Source: Bacillota bacterium (GTDB lineage Bacteria > Bacillota > Clostridia > Christensenellales > UMGS416). Taken from it: a stretch of DNA of 64,000 nucleotides. The notes below the pieces were generated by a model. The model did not search any database, was not told the origin of the DNA, and saw nothing but the letters and a program-made list of their open reading frames with translations. Every line of letters starts with the position of its first letter. Position 1 is the stretch's first letter. Made by a program: the position numbers and the translations under genes. The stretch spans positions 32,133 to 96,132 of the forward strand of contig JAEZSE010000001.1 in the NCBI GenBank assembly GCA_023421955.1, given 5' to 3'. Positions 29,306 through 37,560 of this stretch are shown one piece after another.

Positions 29306-30592
29306 ATGTCATCCCCGCATTTGTTTACGATGAAACAGGCCAAAACCCAGCACCCGACCTATTTCTGGTTCGTGATGAGCGGCGTAATGAACGCCATCAT
29401 GTTTTCACTGTTTAACCCCTTCACGGTGAAATTCCTGGAGCGGATCGGTGGCAGCGACTTCCACATTTCGCTGCTGAACTCGTTGCCGGGTTTGGTGGGC
29501 GTGGCTGTGAGCCTGCCCGGTGCGTTGTGGCTCACAGGGCGAGGGGGTAAGGCCCTTAAGGCGCTTACGATTGATTTCACACTGGCCAGTCGGCTGATGC
29601 TATTGGCATTGGTGCCGTTGGTGTGGCTGTCGCCGCAGTGGGCACCGATTTGTTGTGTGGTGCTGCTGGCATTGAAAAACGTGCCCGAATCGATCTCGAT
29701 GACGGCTTTCCAAGGGCTCACTGGTGACCTTTTCGCGCCGGAAGACCGTTCCACCGCCATCACGCAGCGGAGCCTTGTCAGCGTGCCTGCCACACTGTTG
29801 GTGTCGCTGCTCTCCGGTGTGGCGCTGAGCGTGCTGCCGGGCAATGATGCGCAGCGGCTCACCATGTATCAGGGCTTCTTCCTGGTCGCGACGGCGGTGG
29901 GCGTGGTTGAGGTCGTGATGATGCGGCGCATGGGTGATCCCACCCATGCCGAGGCGGTGGTTGAGGCCCGGCCTCAGCTGCGCCCGATGCTTGCCTTGCT
30001 GTGGCAGAACAAACGGTACATAGCCTATACCGCCGCCTCGCTTGTGTTCTATTTCACCTGGCAGATGGGTTGGCCGCTCTTCAGCATCTACCAGATCCTG
30101 CACCTTGGCGCCAATGAGATGTGGCTAAGCGTGATGAATGTGCTCAGTGCTATCGGCATGTTTGTGGGTTACCGCTTCTGGAACAAATCGATCCTCCGAT
30201 GGGGCAACGGGCGCACGGCGGTGTTCGCAACGCTTGGCATGGCGTTGAACCCCGTGTTGATGGTGGTGTTTCCCAACCTCTATTGGGTCACCGCCACCAA
30301 CCTGCTGGCCGGTTTTGTCACCGCCGGCACCTCGACAGTGCTGCTGAACGCGCTGCTGGAGGTTTCGCCGCAGCAAAACCGCGTGGTCTATGTGGGTGCC
30401 TACAACACACTGGTGAACCTGAGTCTGTGCGTTTCGCCGTTTGCCGCCTATTTCCTGCTGCATTGGACTGGCATCACCACGGCGCTGATTGTGGTGAGCG
30501 GATTCCGGCTCGTGGGCAGTTTTGCTTTCTGGCTCTACACGCGCAGAAACGACAGGCAATCCACAAATGCACCGTTGACAGAGTCAGACTAA
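29306..30592 (+). CDS. MFS-type transporter
   Basis: The 428-residue protein is strongly hydrophobic, with about 12 membrane helices and the short loop motifs of the major facilitator superfamily (SLPGLVGVAVSLPGALWLTG, and a second half beginning near LLWQNKRYIAYTAASLVFY). The substrate is unknown. The ATG at 29306 is chosen because AGGAAGG lies seven bases upstream; a longer frame starting at 29141 would add 55 residues with no similarity to a transporter N-terminus. The gene diverges from the collagen-like gene across a 211-base gap in which only that gene's possible promoter is seen. Confidence 0.8.
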   Translation: MSSPHLFTMKQAKTQHPTYFWFVMSGVMNAIMFSLFNPFTVKFLERIGGSDFHISLLNSLPGLVGVAVSLPGALWLTGRGGKALKALTIDFTLASRLMLLALVPLVWLSPQWAPICCVVLLALKNVPESISMTAFQGLTGDLFAPEDRSTAITQRSLVSVPATLLVSLLSGVALSVLPGNDAQRLTMYQGFFLVATAVGVVEVVMMRRMGDPTHAEAVVEARPQLRPMLALLWQNKRYIAYTAASLVFYFTWQMGWPLFSIYQILHLGANEMWLSVMNVLSAIGMFVGYRFWNKSILRWGNGRTAVFATLGMALNPVLMVVFPNLYWVTATNLLAGFVTAGTSTVLLNALLEVSPQQNRVVYVGAYNTLVNLSLCVSPFAAYFLLHWTGITTALIVVSGFRLVGSFAFWLYTRRNDRQSTNAPLTESD

Positions 30593-30641
30593 CGTAGTAG
30601 TCTATAGCCGGACGCACTGTTCAGCATGAGGAGGTCCGGCG

Positions 30642-31610
30642 ATGTTTATGTTTGGTTCCCGTGAAAAGAGGATGGCGGCAGCGCTTGCCCCATGGATATT
30701 GCTCATGCTCCCACTGGCACTGGCCGGTTGCCAGAGCGCCAGTCTTTCTTCGCCTGCTGGCACTGTGAATGCGCAGGCGGCTGCCACATTGCCAATCAAA
30801 CCCTTGCCGGGGTCCTCAAACCCAGTATCAGCCACGGCATCTGCACTGGAGCAAACCGGTGAGGAGAGCAATTTGCCCCAGACTGCAACCGTGGAGCTGG
30901 TGTTGGCCGGGCAATCCATCCACACCGTGGATGTGGTGGACAGAGCCGGCAAGAAGGTGCTGATGGACGCCATCTTCAACCATCTGATTCGTTCCGCTGC
31001 CTGGCCCGGTGACGATCCCGACACCGTCAAAAACAGGATCACAATCCGCGTGCAGTTTGAAAGAGATGATGGGTATCCCACCGTCTACCATGTGTTCGAG
31101 CGGGATGGGCAGCACTGCATGCAGGCGGGGCAGGGCATGTACACCATGATCAACGAAGAGGTGTATGAACCGCTGCGGGAGCTGGCGATGGGCTATGGCC
31201 TGCCCGATACAATGACGGTGCTCTCCGGTAAGCATGAGGTCAGGGCCATGGCTGTGCCGGTGGATTCACTGGGCAGTGCAAGGGGCGTTACTCCGCAGGT
31301 TATGGCAGAGTATGTGCAATATCTGGAGCTTGATCCGGCCCATAGAAAAGAAACAATGACGCCCTTTTCACCCATAGTGGGTGGTCAAAAAGCTTTTGGC
31401 TCGTATACTCTTTATAATGAGCAATTTGAGCAGATGAAGTTCATCATGCCATCGGGGCTGGAGCCGCAGACCTATCTGTTTCAAAATGCCAAGCCTGGCC
31501 GATACATCGTTGTGCTGCAGACCACGGATCCTACGCAATCAGATTCAACAAGAATCACCCGACAATATTTCTTTGGCGTGATCGTGCCGGAGAATTACTA
31601 CACGAAATAA
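30642..31610 (+). CDS. Predicted lipoprotein of unknown function
   Basis: A lipoprotein signal (lipobox LALAGC, Cys29) starts this 322-residue protein, followed by a Ser/Ala/Pro-rich linker. The mature part contains strands such as NRITIRVQFERDDGYPTVYHVFER and a C-terminal GRYIVVLQTTDPTQSDSTRI, suggesting a beta-rich extracellular domain. No named family is recognised. The ATG has GAGGAGG seven bases upstream. It follows the MFS gene by 49 bases on the same strand and ends before a strong terminator, so the two may form one transcript. Confidence 0.6.
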   Translation: MFMFGSREKRMAAALAPWILLMLPLALAGCQSASLSSPAGTVNAQAAATLPIKPLPGSSNPVSATASALEQTGEESNLPQTATVELVLAGQSIHTVDVVDRAGKKVLMDAIFNHLIRSAAWPGDDPDTVKNRITIRVQFERDDGYPTVYHVFERDGQHCMQAGQGMYTMINEEVYEPLRELAMGYGLPDTMTVLSGKHEVRAMAVPVDSLGSARGVTPQVMAEYVQYLELDPAHRKETMTPFSPIVGGQKAFGSYTLYNEQFEQMKFIMPSGLEPQTYLFQNAKPGRYIVVLQTTDPTQSDSTRITRQYFFGVIVPENYYTK

Positions 31611-31640
31611 ATACATGACACAATTGGGACAATGGGAAGA

Positions 31641-31674
31641 AAGCCCCGGAAACGCTTAGTTTCCGGGGCTTTTG
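31641..31674 (+). terminator. Intrinsic terminator after the 30642 lipoprotein gene
   Basis: A 12-base-pair stem (AAGCCCCGGAAA with TTTCCGGGGCTT) and a T-run make a convincing Rho-independent terminator 30 bases past the stop. It may also act on the convergent panE-like transcript. Confidence 0.85.
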
Positions 31675-31700
31675 GACTCGAGTTAGTCATTCCTCACAAG

Positions 31701-32651
31701 CTATCTCGCTGCCGTCTCTACCAAAAAGGCGCCTTCGTTTTTCTCCTCCAGCACCCGGATGCCATGATAGAACATCCAGCAAAGAGGCGTCTCGACGCCT
31801 AGTTCTTCCCCCAATTTGATCATCTTACCGGCGAACATCTCGGTTTCCGTTTTGCGGCCAGCCTCCAGATCCTGTAATGTGGAGGGCTTGTTGAAGTAGG
31901 GGAGTCGTTTAATCTGCGATTCCTGGCGTTCGATGTCCTCCGCGCCCAGCGCCACGCCCAGTTTGTTGGCGACATGCACCACTTCCCACATGGCTTTCCG
32001 GCGGATCTCGTTTGCGTGGTCGCTCACACGGTAGGCTCCGAAGGGGATGCCCAGCAGCGCGCAGGTGAGGTTTTCCCCCACGTTGCACATAAACTTGAAC
32101 CACATGCCCTTGACCATATCAACATCGATCTCATAAGGAATGCCCGCCGCGTCGAACAGGGCTTTCACGGCCAGTACCCGCTCGGTAAGTAACTCATTGC
32201 AAGCCTCCCCAAAATGCACCTTGCCGAAGCCTGGGTCAAAATTGGCCACGCCGTCCTTCATCACGATGGAAACGCGCATGTAGGAATAGAGCACATGCTC
32301 CCAACCATAGGCGGCGGCCAATAGTTCCTCACTGTCAATGCCGTTCATCACACTCAGGATCACCGTGTGCGGCCCCACCTGGTTGCGGATGTCTGCAATG
32401 GCCTGCTTGAGGCCCGTGTCCTTCACGGCCATGAGGATCAGGTCCGCCGGGTCTCCTTGTTGGTCCGGGGAGATCACGCGGAAACGGTGGTTGACGCCAT
32501 TGGCGGTGACACCCCTGCTTTTCAACCGTTCGCCGCGTTCACCACCGGCCAGCACCCGGAAGTTTTCGCCGCCCAGCAGCGCCTCCAGCCGGGGCGCGAA
32601 CCAGATGCCCATGGCCCCCAGGCCGATCAGGGTGACCTTGTTGATTTGCAT
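31701..32651 (-). CDS. Ketopantoate reductase-family protein (PanE/ApbA-like)
   Basis: The family reduces 2-dehydropantoate to pantoate with NADPH in coenzyme A synthesis. The 316-residue protein shows the nucleotide-binding TLIGLGAMGIWFAPRL, the middle LMAVKDTGLKQAI, and the catalytic region MVKGMWFKFMCNVGENLTC with the conserved Lys and Asn. Without panB, panC or panD nearby, another 2-keto acid substrate is possible. The ATG at 32651 has AAGGAG eight bases upstream; an in-frame start at 32693 lacks support. It is downstream of the MBL-fold gene, separated by a terminator-like hairpin. Confidence 0.82.
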   Translation of the reverse strand: MQINKVTLIGLGAMGIWFAPRLEALLGGENFRVLAGGERGERLKSRGVTANGVNHRFRVISPDQQGDPADLILMAVKDTGLKQAIADIRNQVGPHTVILSVMNGIDSEELLAAAYGWEHVLYSYMRVSIVMKDGVANFDPGFGKVHFGEACNELLTERVLAVKALFDAAGIPYEIDVDMVKGMWFKFMCNVGENLTCALLGIPFGAYRVSDHANEIRRKAMWEVVHVANKLGVALGAEDIERQESQIKRLPYFNKPSTLQDLEAGRKTETEMFAGKMIKLGEELGVETPLCWMFYHGIRVLEEKNEGAFLVETAAR

Positions 32652-32710
32652 TGCAATGCTCCTTGGAGTGGGGTTGTTGATGCAGTATAGCATAATGTGC
32701 CCGGAAATGA

Positions 32711-32739
32711 CAAAGCACCTCTCATGGAGAGGTGCTTTG
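32711..32739 (-). terminator. Hairpin after the MBL-fold gene
   Basis: CAAAGCACCTCTC and GAGAGGTGCTTTG form a 13-base-pair stem with a 3-base loop, 18 bases beyond the MBL stop. The following minus-strand bases are TCATTTCC, a weak U-run. It probably ends the four-gene glycosidase operon. Confidence 0.65.
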
Positions 32740-32756
32740 AGGGAAACCGGGGCAAC

Positions 32757-33515
32757 TTAGTTATAGATGATCCTGCGCTCCTCAGCATAATAGTGGGCCT
32801 TGCTCGTGCCGCCGAACCATTCATAGGGCACATCCTGATCTGTTTTCCTTGCGGCGAGGTCTTTGGCCCCGGCCAGCAGCTCATCCAGCAGGCGGGCGTC
32901 TGTCAAGCCCTGCGAGCGCCATTGCCAATGGCCAGCGAGAAGATTGTCAAACTCGCCGCGCCTGGCCTCAAGGCGCTCCAATGATTCCACCAGCTTCGGG
33001 ATAGGCAGGCTGTCCTCCAGCTGCATCCAGATCATATCCAGCACCCCGTCGCCGGTGAAGAGGATGCGGTCCTCACGGCTCAAAAGGCATATGCATCCCG
33101 GTGTGTGGCCTGGCAAAGCGATGGCCTCCAGCATGATGCCGCCCAGGTCAAACATATCCCCATCGTCAAGACCGGCCAGCTCGCAGGCCGTAAGGCCCTG
33201 GGCATCCATGGCTTTGCGCATGTCCGGATCCTTCAGATCCTCACGAAACATCCATTGATCAAGCTCATTCAGATGCACCTTGTCAAAGTAAACATTCCCG
33301 GCTGTGTGGTCGCCGTGGCCATGGGTATTCAACACCACAAGGGGGAGGGTTGTGATGGAGCGCACAACCTCGCCGAAGGATCGGTCCTCCAGCATCATCG
33401 TGTCGACCAGGGCGGCGCGGGTGCTGCCCCGCACTACGTAGGACACGCCCCAGCCTTCCATCACGAGGGCTGTGATGTGGTCATTGACCTGTACAATTTT
33501 CAGCTTCTCGGCCAT
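32757..33515 (-). CDS. MBL-fold metallo-hydrolase
   Basis: The 252-residue protein carries the metallo-beta-lactamase-fold metal motif LNTHGHGDHTAGN (HxHxDH), then LPGHTPGCICLLSREDRILFTGD with the third His and bridging Asp, so it should bind two metal ions. Members include glyoxalase II-like thioesterases and other hydrolases, and the substrate cannot be told. Two ATG codons three apart are possible; the one at 33515 has the better spacing to AGGAAGG. It is the last gene of a probable operon with GH36, GH43 and a transglutaminase-like lipoprotein. Confidence 0.85.
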   Translation of the reverse strand: MAEKLKIVQVNDHITALVMEGWGVSYVVRGSTRAALVDTMMLEDRSFGEVVRSITTLPLVVLNTHGHGDHTAGNVYFDKVHLNELDQWMFREDLKDPDMRKAMDAQGLTACELAGLDDGDMFDLGGIMLEAIALPGHTPGCICLLSREDRILFTGDGVLDMIWMQLEDSLPIPKLVESLERLEARRGEFDNLLAGHWQWRSQGLTDARLLDELLAGAKDLAARKTDQDVPYEWFGGTSKAHYYAEERRIIYN

Positions 33516-33560
33516 GGTGTTCATCCTTCCTGTTGGTTTATCCTAACCAACGAACCATCA

Positions 33561-35672
33561 TTATGCTTTGTTCAGGATTACGGAAAGCCCCTCGAAATCC
33601 TCAGCGCCTGAAACAAAGAGCTGGCCATCCGTTATGCGTGCGGCCACGCCGCTGCGTGCGTAACAATCGGCGATTCCATAACTGGGGAACTGGCCGACTG
33701 TGAACTCCTTGCCGGCCATCTCGCCAAATGTGGTGATCACAACAAGCACCTGCCCGTTGTCTCCCTCGCGGGCCAGCGCCTGCCAGCCCTTTGGGTGCCG
33801 GTAGGAAACCACGGGCTCGCCCAAGCGGCGGGACTTGCCGTCGCGGATGATCGGCGCAGCCTTGTGATAAAAATCCACGCCGTCTGACACGATTTTCCAC
33901 TGCCCGTCGGAGAGGTTGTAAATGTCGCCGGAGAGGCACATGCGCCCCAGCATCGTGTTGTTGATGGAGTAATGGAGTCTTCGGTCGGAGTCGGTGCCGT
34001 GCAGCACCGCCCAGATCTGGCTCTGTGCCGGCAGGATCGCCCGGTGCACATTGGCCGCGATGATCGGAATTTCGTTGCACTCATGGGCGTCCGAGAAGGA
34101 TGCCATCGACACCAGCGACATCATCGTGGGCTCCAGCCTGTGCCCGCCGGAGGAGCAGTTTTCAATCACCAGGTTTGGCAACTCCCGCCGGATCTTGCGG
34201 AAGAAGCCCACCGAGCCAAGCACCGTCTGCCGAAGGCCTTCGCCCAGGGATTCCGCGCCGTCGCAGCCCACGCCGATGTTATCGTTGTAGTCCACCTTGA
34301 GGTAGCCGAAGCCGCCCTCACGTAGTGTGCCGATCACCTTCTCCGTCAGGTATTCGATCACCTTGGGCTGGCGCATGTCCCAGAATTTGCGCTCCCCGTT
34401 GGTCAACACCGCCCCATTGCGCTTCAGCTGCATGTCCGCCTGGTGCCATGCGTCGTCGGGGTGGGGGGCCGCTGCGTCGTTGCCGATGTTTTCCATCTCA
34501 AACCATAGCCCAGGGATCATGCCGCACTCCCTGATTTTGTCGCAGACATAGCGCAGGCCGTGGGGGAAAAGCTCCGGGTTCACCGCCCAGTCGCCAATGC
34601 CGCCGGTCCAGTCGCCCGGTTTGTTTGTATACCAGCCGGCATCGATCACCAGGTATCGAAAGCCCCTGTCTTTGAGCTTTTCAGCGATTTTCAGGATGTT
34701 TTCCTCGCTGGGCTGCCCCCAGGTCGTGCAGTATTCGTTGAACAGCACTGGCATGTCCTTTTCCACGGGCGGGATTGCCTCCAGCACCGGCCTTTGGGAG
34801 TCCACAAGGCTTGCAGACACATCGTCGATGTCTCCGATACAAGCAGTCAAGACTGCCGGCACTGTTTCAAAGGCCTGGCCCGGTGCAATTGTCTTGCGGA
34901 AATGGCCGAACTCGTAATCGGCGATGCCGCCGCACAGGTCATAACGGCTTTTGCGGTTAAAAACCTCGATCTGCCAGGAAGACGGGCTCCAAAGCTGCAC
35001 GCCGAGGAAATTGCCATACTTCCTGTCTTCCAGCACGCACCAGGGGAAGAAGCCCCGCACCGGCATGCTGCCCACCTGGCCGAAACGGATGGACTGGGAT
35101 CCGAAGTTGGCCCAGGAGGGTTCCAATTGCAGATCGGCGAATTCCTCGCTGGTCAGCCGCCCCTCTGAGCTCCACTTGCTGCGCAGGCGGTGCAGCACCA
35201 GGTCTTCCACACGGTTGTCCTTTTCCTGCATCGGAAAGCCGCAGAGTGCGAAAGAGGTGAGCATCTCAAACGTCACCGGATCGCTGGAGATGTTTTCGAG
35301 CGCCGTGCTGGAGCGAGCAAACGGCTGCTCCGGATGAAAGGTGAGGCGATGACGCGCCCGCACGCGGCTGCTTTCATAGACGGTCTCCACAGTGGTCATG
35401 CCGTCCGCCGTGGTGGAGACGTCTTGCTTGATAAACTGCAGCTCCGCGGTGCTTTGCCCGTAGAGCATCGTGTGCCCATGGGAAAAGCCGCCAGGAAATT
35501 TGTCACCTGCCAGGTGCAGCTGCACGCAGGGGGAGAGATCCCACCGGCCATCCAGCTCGATGGAGGCGTATCGTTCTTCCGGCACGAGCGCCAGGCCCAC
35601 GGTGCCGCCGTCCTCCGTGAGATAGACGGCGCGCATGCCTTTCAGGGGGAACTCGCTGTAGATTTTCTTCAT
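33561..35672 (-). CDS. Alpha-galactosidase, glycoside hydrolase family 36
   Basis: GH36 enzymes release terminal alpha-galactose from raffinose-type sugars or galactomannan. The 703-residue protein has the family layout: N-terminal beta-sandwich (GGFSHGHTMLYGQSTAE), a catalytic barrel with DRGFRYLVIDAGWYTNKPGD, the nucleophile region GYLKVDYNDNIGVGCDGAE, an acid/base candidate in SMASFSDAHECNEIP, and a C-terminal beta domain. No signal peptide is present, so it acts on imported oligosaccharides. The ATG at 35672 matches the family N-terminus, although its ribosome-binding site is poor; GGAGAG lies about 30 bases upstream before a small AAAACAG/CTGTTTT hairpin. Confidence 0.88.
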   Translation of the reverse strand: MKKIYSEFPLKGMRAVYLTEDGGTVGLALVPEERYASIELDGRWDLSPCVQLHLAGDKFPGGFSHGHTMLYGQSTAELQFIKQDVSTTADGMTTVETVYESSRVRARHRLTFHPEQPFARSSTALENISSDPVTFEMLTSFALCGFPMQEKDNRVEDLVLHRLRSKWSSEGRLTSEEFADLQLEPSWANFGSQSIRFGQVGSMPVRGFFPWCVLEDRKYGNFLGVQLWSPSSWQIEVFNRKSRYDLCGGIADYEFGHFRKTIAPGQAFETVPAVLTACIGDIDDVSASLVDSQRPVLEAIPPVEKDMPVLFNEYCTTWGQPSEENILKIAEKLKDRGFRYLVIDAGWYTNKPGDWTGGIGDWAVNPELFPHGLRYVCDKIRECGMIPGLWFEMENIGNDAAAPHPDDAWHQADMQLKRNGAVLTNGERKFWDMRQPKVIEYLTEKVIGTLREGGFGYLKVDYNDNIGVGCDGAESLGEGLRQTVLGSVGFFRKIRRELPNLVIENCSSGGHRLEPTMMSLVSMASFSDAHECNEIPIIAANVHRAILPAQSQIWAVLHGTDSDRRLHYSINNTMLGRMCLSGDIYNLSDGQWKIVSDGVDFYHKAAPIIRDGKSRRLGEPVVSYRHPKGWQALAREGDNGQVLVVITTFGEMAGKEFTVGQFPSYGIADCYARSGVAARITDGQLFVSGAEDFEGLSVILNKA

Positions 35673-35718
35673 TACTGTTGTGCGAAAACAGGGGCTGTTT
35701 TCGCTCTCCTTTCCAAGT

Positions 35719-37539
35719 TCAGTGCACAATCACCGTTGTGCTCACCTTTGCCAGGTGAGGATCCAGATCGCGTTCGGAGGAAAGATTGAAGACGGGCTCT
35801 CCGCAGATGTTGAAATGCACCCGCCGGATCGCCGTGCAACGAGGCGTGCCGGTGAGGGCCTCCTGCGCGTGATACGAGATCATCAGGTTGCCGTGGGCAT
35901 CCCGGAAGAAGGCGTTGTGCCCCGGCCCATATTCACCCTCCACGGAGTAGTGGCTCATCAGCGGCGCGGGGCTCTTCGCCCAGCAGGCGGGATTCATGAG
36001 GTCGCTGCCAATTGTGGCAGTGAGAAGCCCGACCGCATAGGTGTAGCCGCCGGCTGCTCCGCCGGAAATCGCCAGGAAGACCTTTTCGCCGGTCACAATG
36101 GCATAGGGACCTTCGTTGTTGATCGTGCCCTGCACATTCTCCCAGCCATAAAGTGGCCGCGACAGAAGCACCGGCTCGCTTGTGAGCCGCCAGGGTTCCT
36201 CTTCGTTGATTGTGGCGATGAAGAGCATCGAGCCGGTGTCCTGCGGGGTGAAGATGTGTTCACGGTAGGACCACACCAGATAGGATGCGCCGCCGGCTTT
36301 GAAATAGGTCATGTCCAGCGTGATACCATCGGTTGCCAGATAGGCTTCGTCTTGCTTCATCACGCGCACCGGGGCTTCCCAGCTGCCGAGGTCTGTGACG
36401 CTGCCACCCGGTTTGAGGCGCATCATGTGCGACTGCGGCCCCCAGCCCTCTCTCGCCAGTGCGCATAGGATATAAAGCGACCCACCGATCACATGGAACT
36501 CCGGCGCCCAGAAGCACCGGGTGAATATACTTTTACCGAGGATCAGGTGCTCTTCAATACCGGGGGCAAACAGGCCCATCGGCGTGTCCGCCTCACGCAC
36601 ATAGAACCCTACGGCATCGGTGTTGTCGTTGGTGGCGATAAAATAGTACTTGCCGTTCCAAGCCAGCAAGTCCGGATCGGCATATCCTTTGGCCAGAGGG
36701 AAGGGATATGCATCCTGCACCACCTTGCCGCAGACATTGTAAGCGCCGGGCTTGCCAAAGCCGATAGCACCGGCATCCCACAGCACTGGCTTCTGTGCCG
36801 TGGAGCCGTCGGAATAGAGCGCGGTGGCCTGCACTGCGTTCAGTTCAGACAGGGATTGGGCCTCGACGGTTTCCGGCACCTGCACCGCCACATTGCGCAG
36901 CGGCATCCACTTTGCTGCAAGCCTGTCGCAGAAGTCGCTGCCCACCGAAAGGATGTTGCCGTTGATAGCACCCTCTGGGCCGGTTGCTTGCGCCGTGCCC
37001 GGCATGCTGCCTGCCATTCGAGCCGGAGACATGCTGTCATTGCCACCAAGGCCGGTTAATGTATTTTGATACACGTTCCCTTTGGTGTCGCGCCAGGTCA
37101 TCAGGTATTCTTTTGCGCCTGCGTCATAAGCACAGGCCACCTCGGTCACATGGGTATCACAGCCCAAGTCCACCAGCCCGATTTCGCGGAACGTCTGCAA
37201 ATCATCGCTGGTCCAGAGAAGGATATTCCCCCGGCTTTCCTCATCGGGGCTGCCGTCTCCGTTCACGCGCACCGCCACCATTGCAAAGCCGCTATCAGCT
37301 GTTCGGAAAAGCCAGGGAGACCGCAGCGCCTTCAAATGGATCGTGTTGTCATTGCCGATTGGGGAGGCAGCAAACAGGATGCCGTAGTTCTGGTTCAGCG
37401 CCTCAAACTGCCCGCCCGGTCTGCGGATGGCGAAGTGGGCACTGCAGGCCAGATGGGTGGGGTAATCCTCCTCCCTCGGCTCGCGGGTGTAGATCAGGAT
37501 TTCCGCCATTTGAGAGGTGACTCCGTTTAGCATGCGCAT
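35719..37539 (-). CDS. Glycoside hydrolase, family 43-like
   Basis: The 606-residue protein has a five-bladed-propeller glycosidase signature in its second half: GYADPDLLAWNGKYYFIATN (the ADP motif with catalytic Asp), FWAPEFHVIGGSLYILCA and GYTYAVG. This is typical of GH43 arabinofuranosidases and xylosidases. The first ~220 residues look like part of another propeller (ILLWTSDDLQTFREIGLVDL, then ACAYDAGAKEYLMTWRD), as in two-module GH43 proteins. A short Ig-like stretch (LNAVQATALYSDGSTAQKP) separates them. There is no signal peptide. The ATG has AAAGGAG five bases upstream, and the GH36 gene starts 46 bases after its stop. Confidence 0.8.
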   Translation of the reverse strand: MRMLNGVTSQMAEILIYTREPREEDYPTHLACSAHFAIRRPGGQFEALNQNYGILFAASPIGNDNTIHLKALRSPWLFRTADSGFAMVAVRVNGDGSPDEESRGNILLWTSDDLQTFREIGLVDLGCDTHVTEVACAYDAGAKEYLMTWRDTKGNVYQNTLTGLGGNDSMSPARMAGSMPGTAQATGPEGAINGNILSVGSDFCDRLAAKWMPLRNVAVQVPETVEAQSLSELNAVQATALYSDGSTAQKPVLWDAGAIGFGKPGAYNVCGKVVQDAYPFPLAKGYADPDLLAWNGKYYFIATNDNTDAVGFYVREADTPMGLFAPGIEEHLILGKSIFTRCFWAPEFHVIGGSLYILCALAREGWGPQSHMMRLKPGGSVTDLGSWEAPVRVMKQDEAYLATDGITLDMTYFKAGGASYLVWSYREHIFTPQDTGSMLFIATINEEEPWRLTSEPVLLSRPLYGWENVQGTINNEGPYAIVTGEKVFLAISGGAAGGYTYAVGLLTATIGSDLMNPACWAKSPAPLMSHYSVEGEYGPGHNAFFRDAHGNLMISYHAQEALTGTPRCTAIRRVHFNICGEPVFNLSSERDLDPHLAKVSTTVIVH

Positions 37540-37560
37540 GTTCTCCTTTGGGGGTTTATT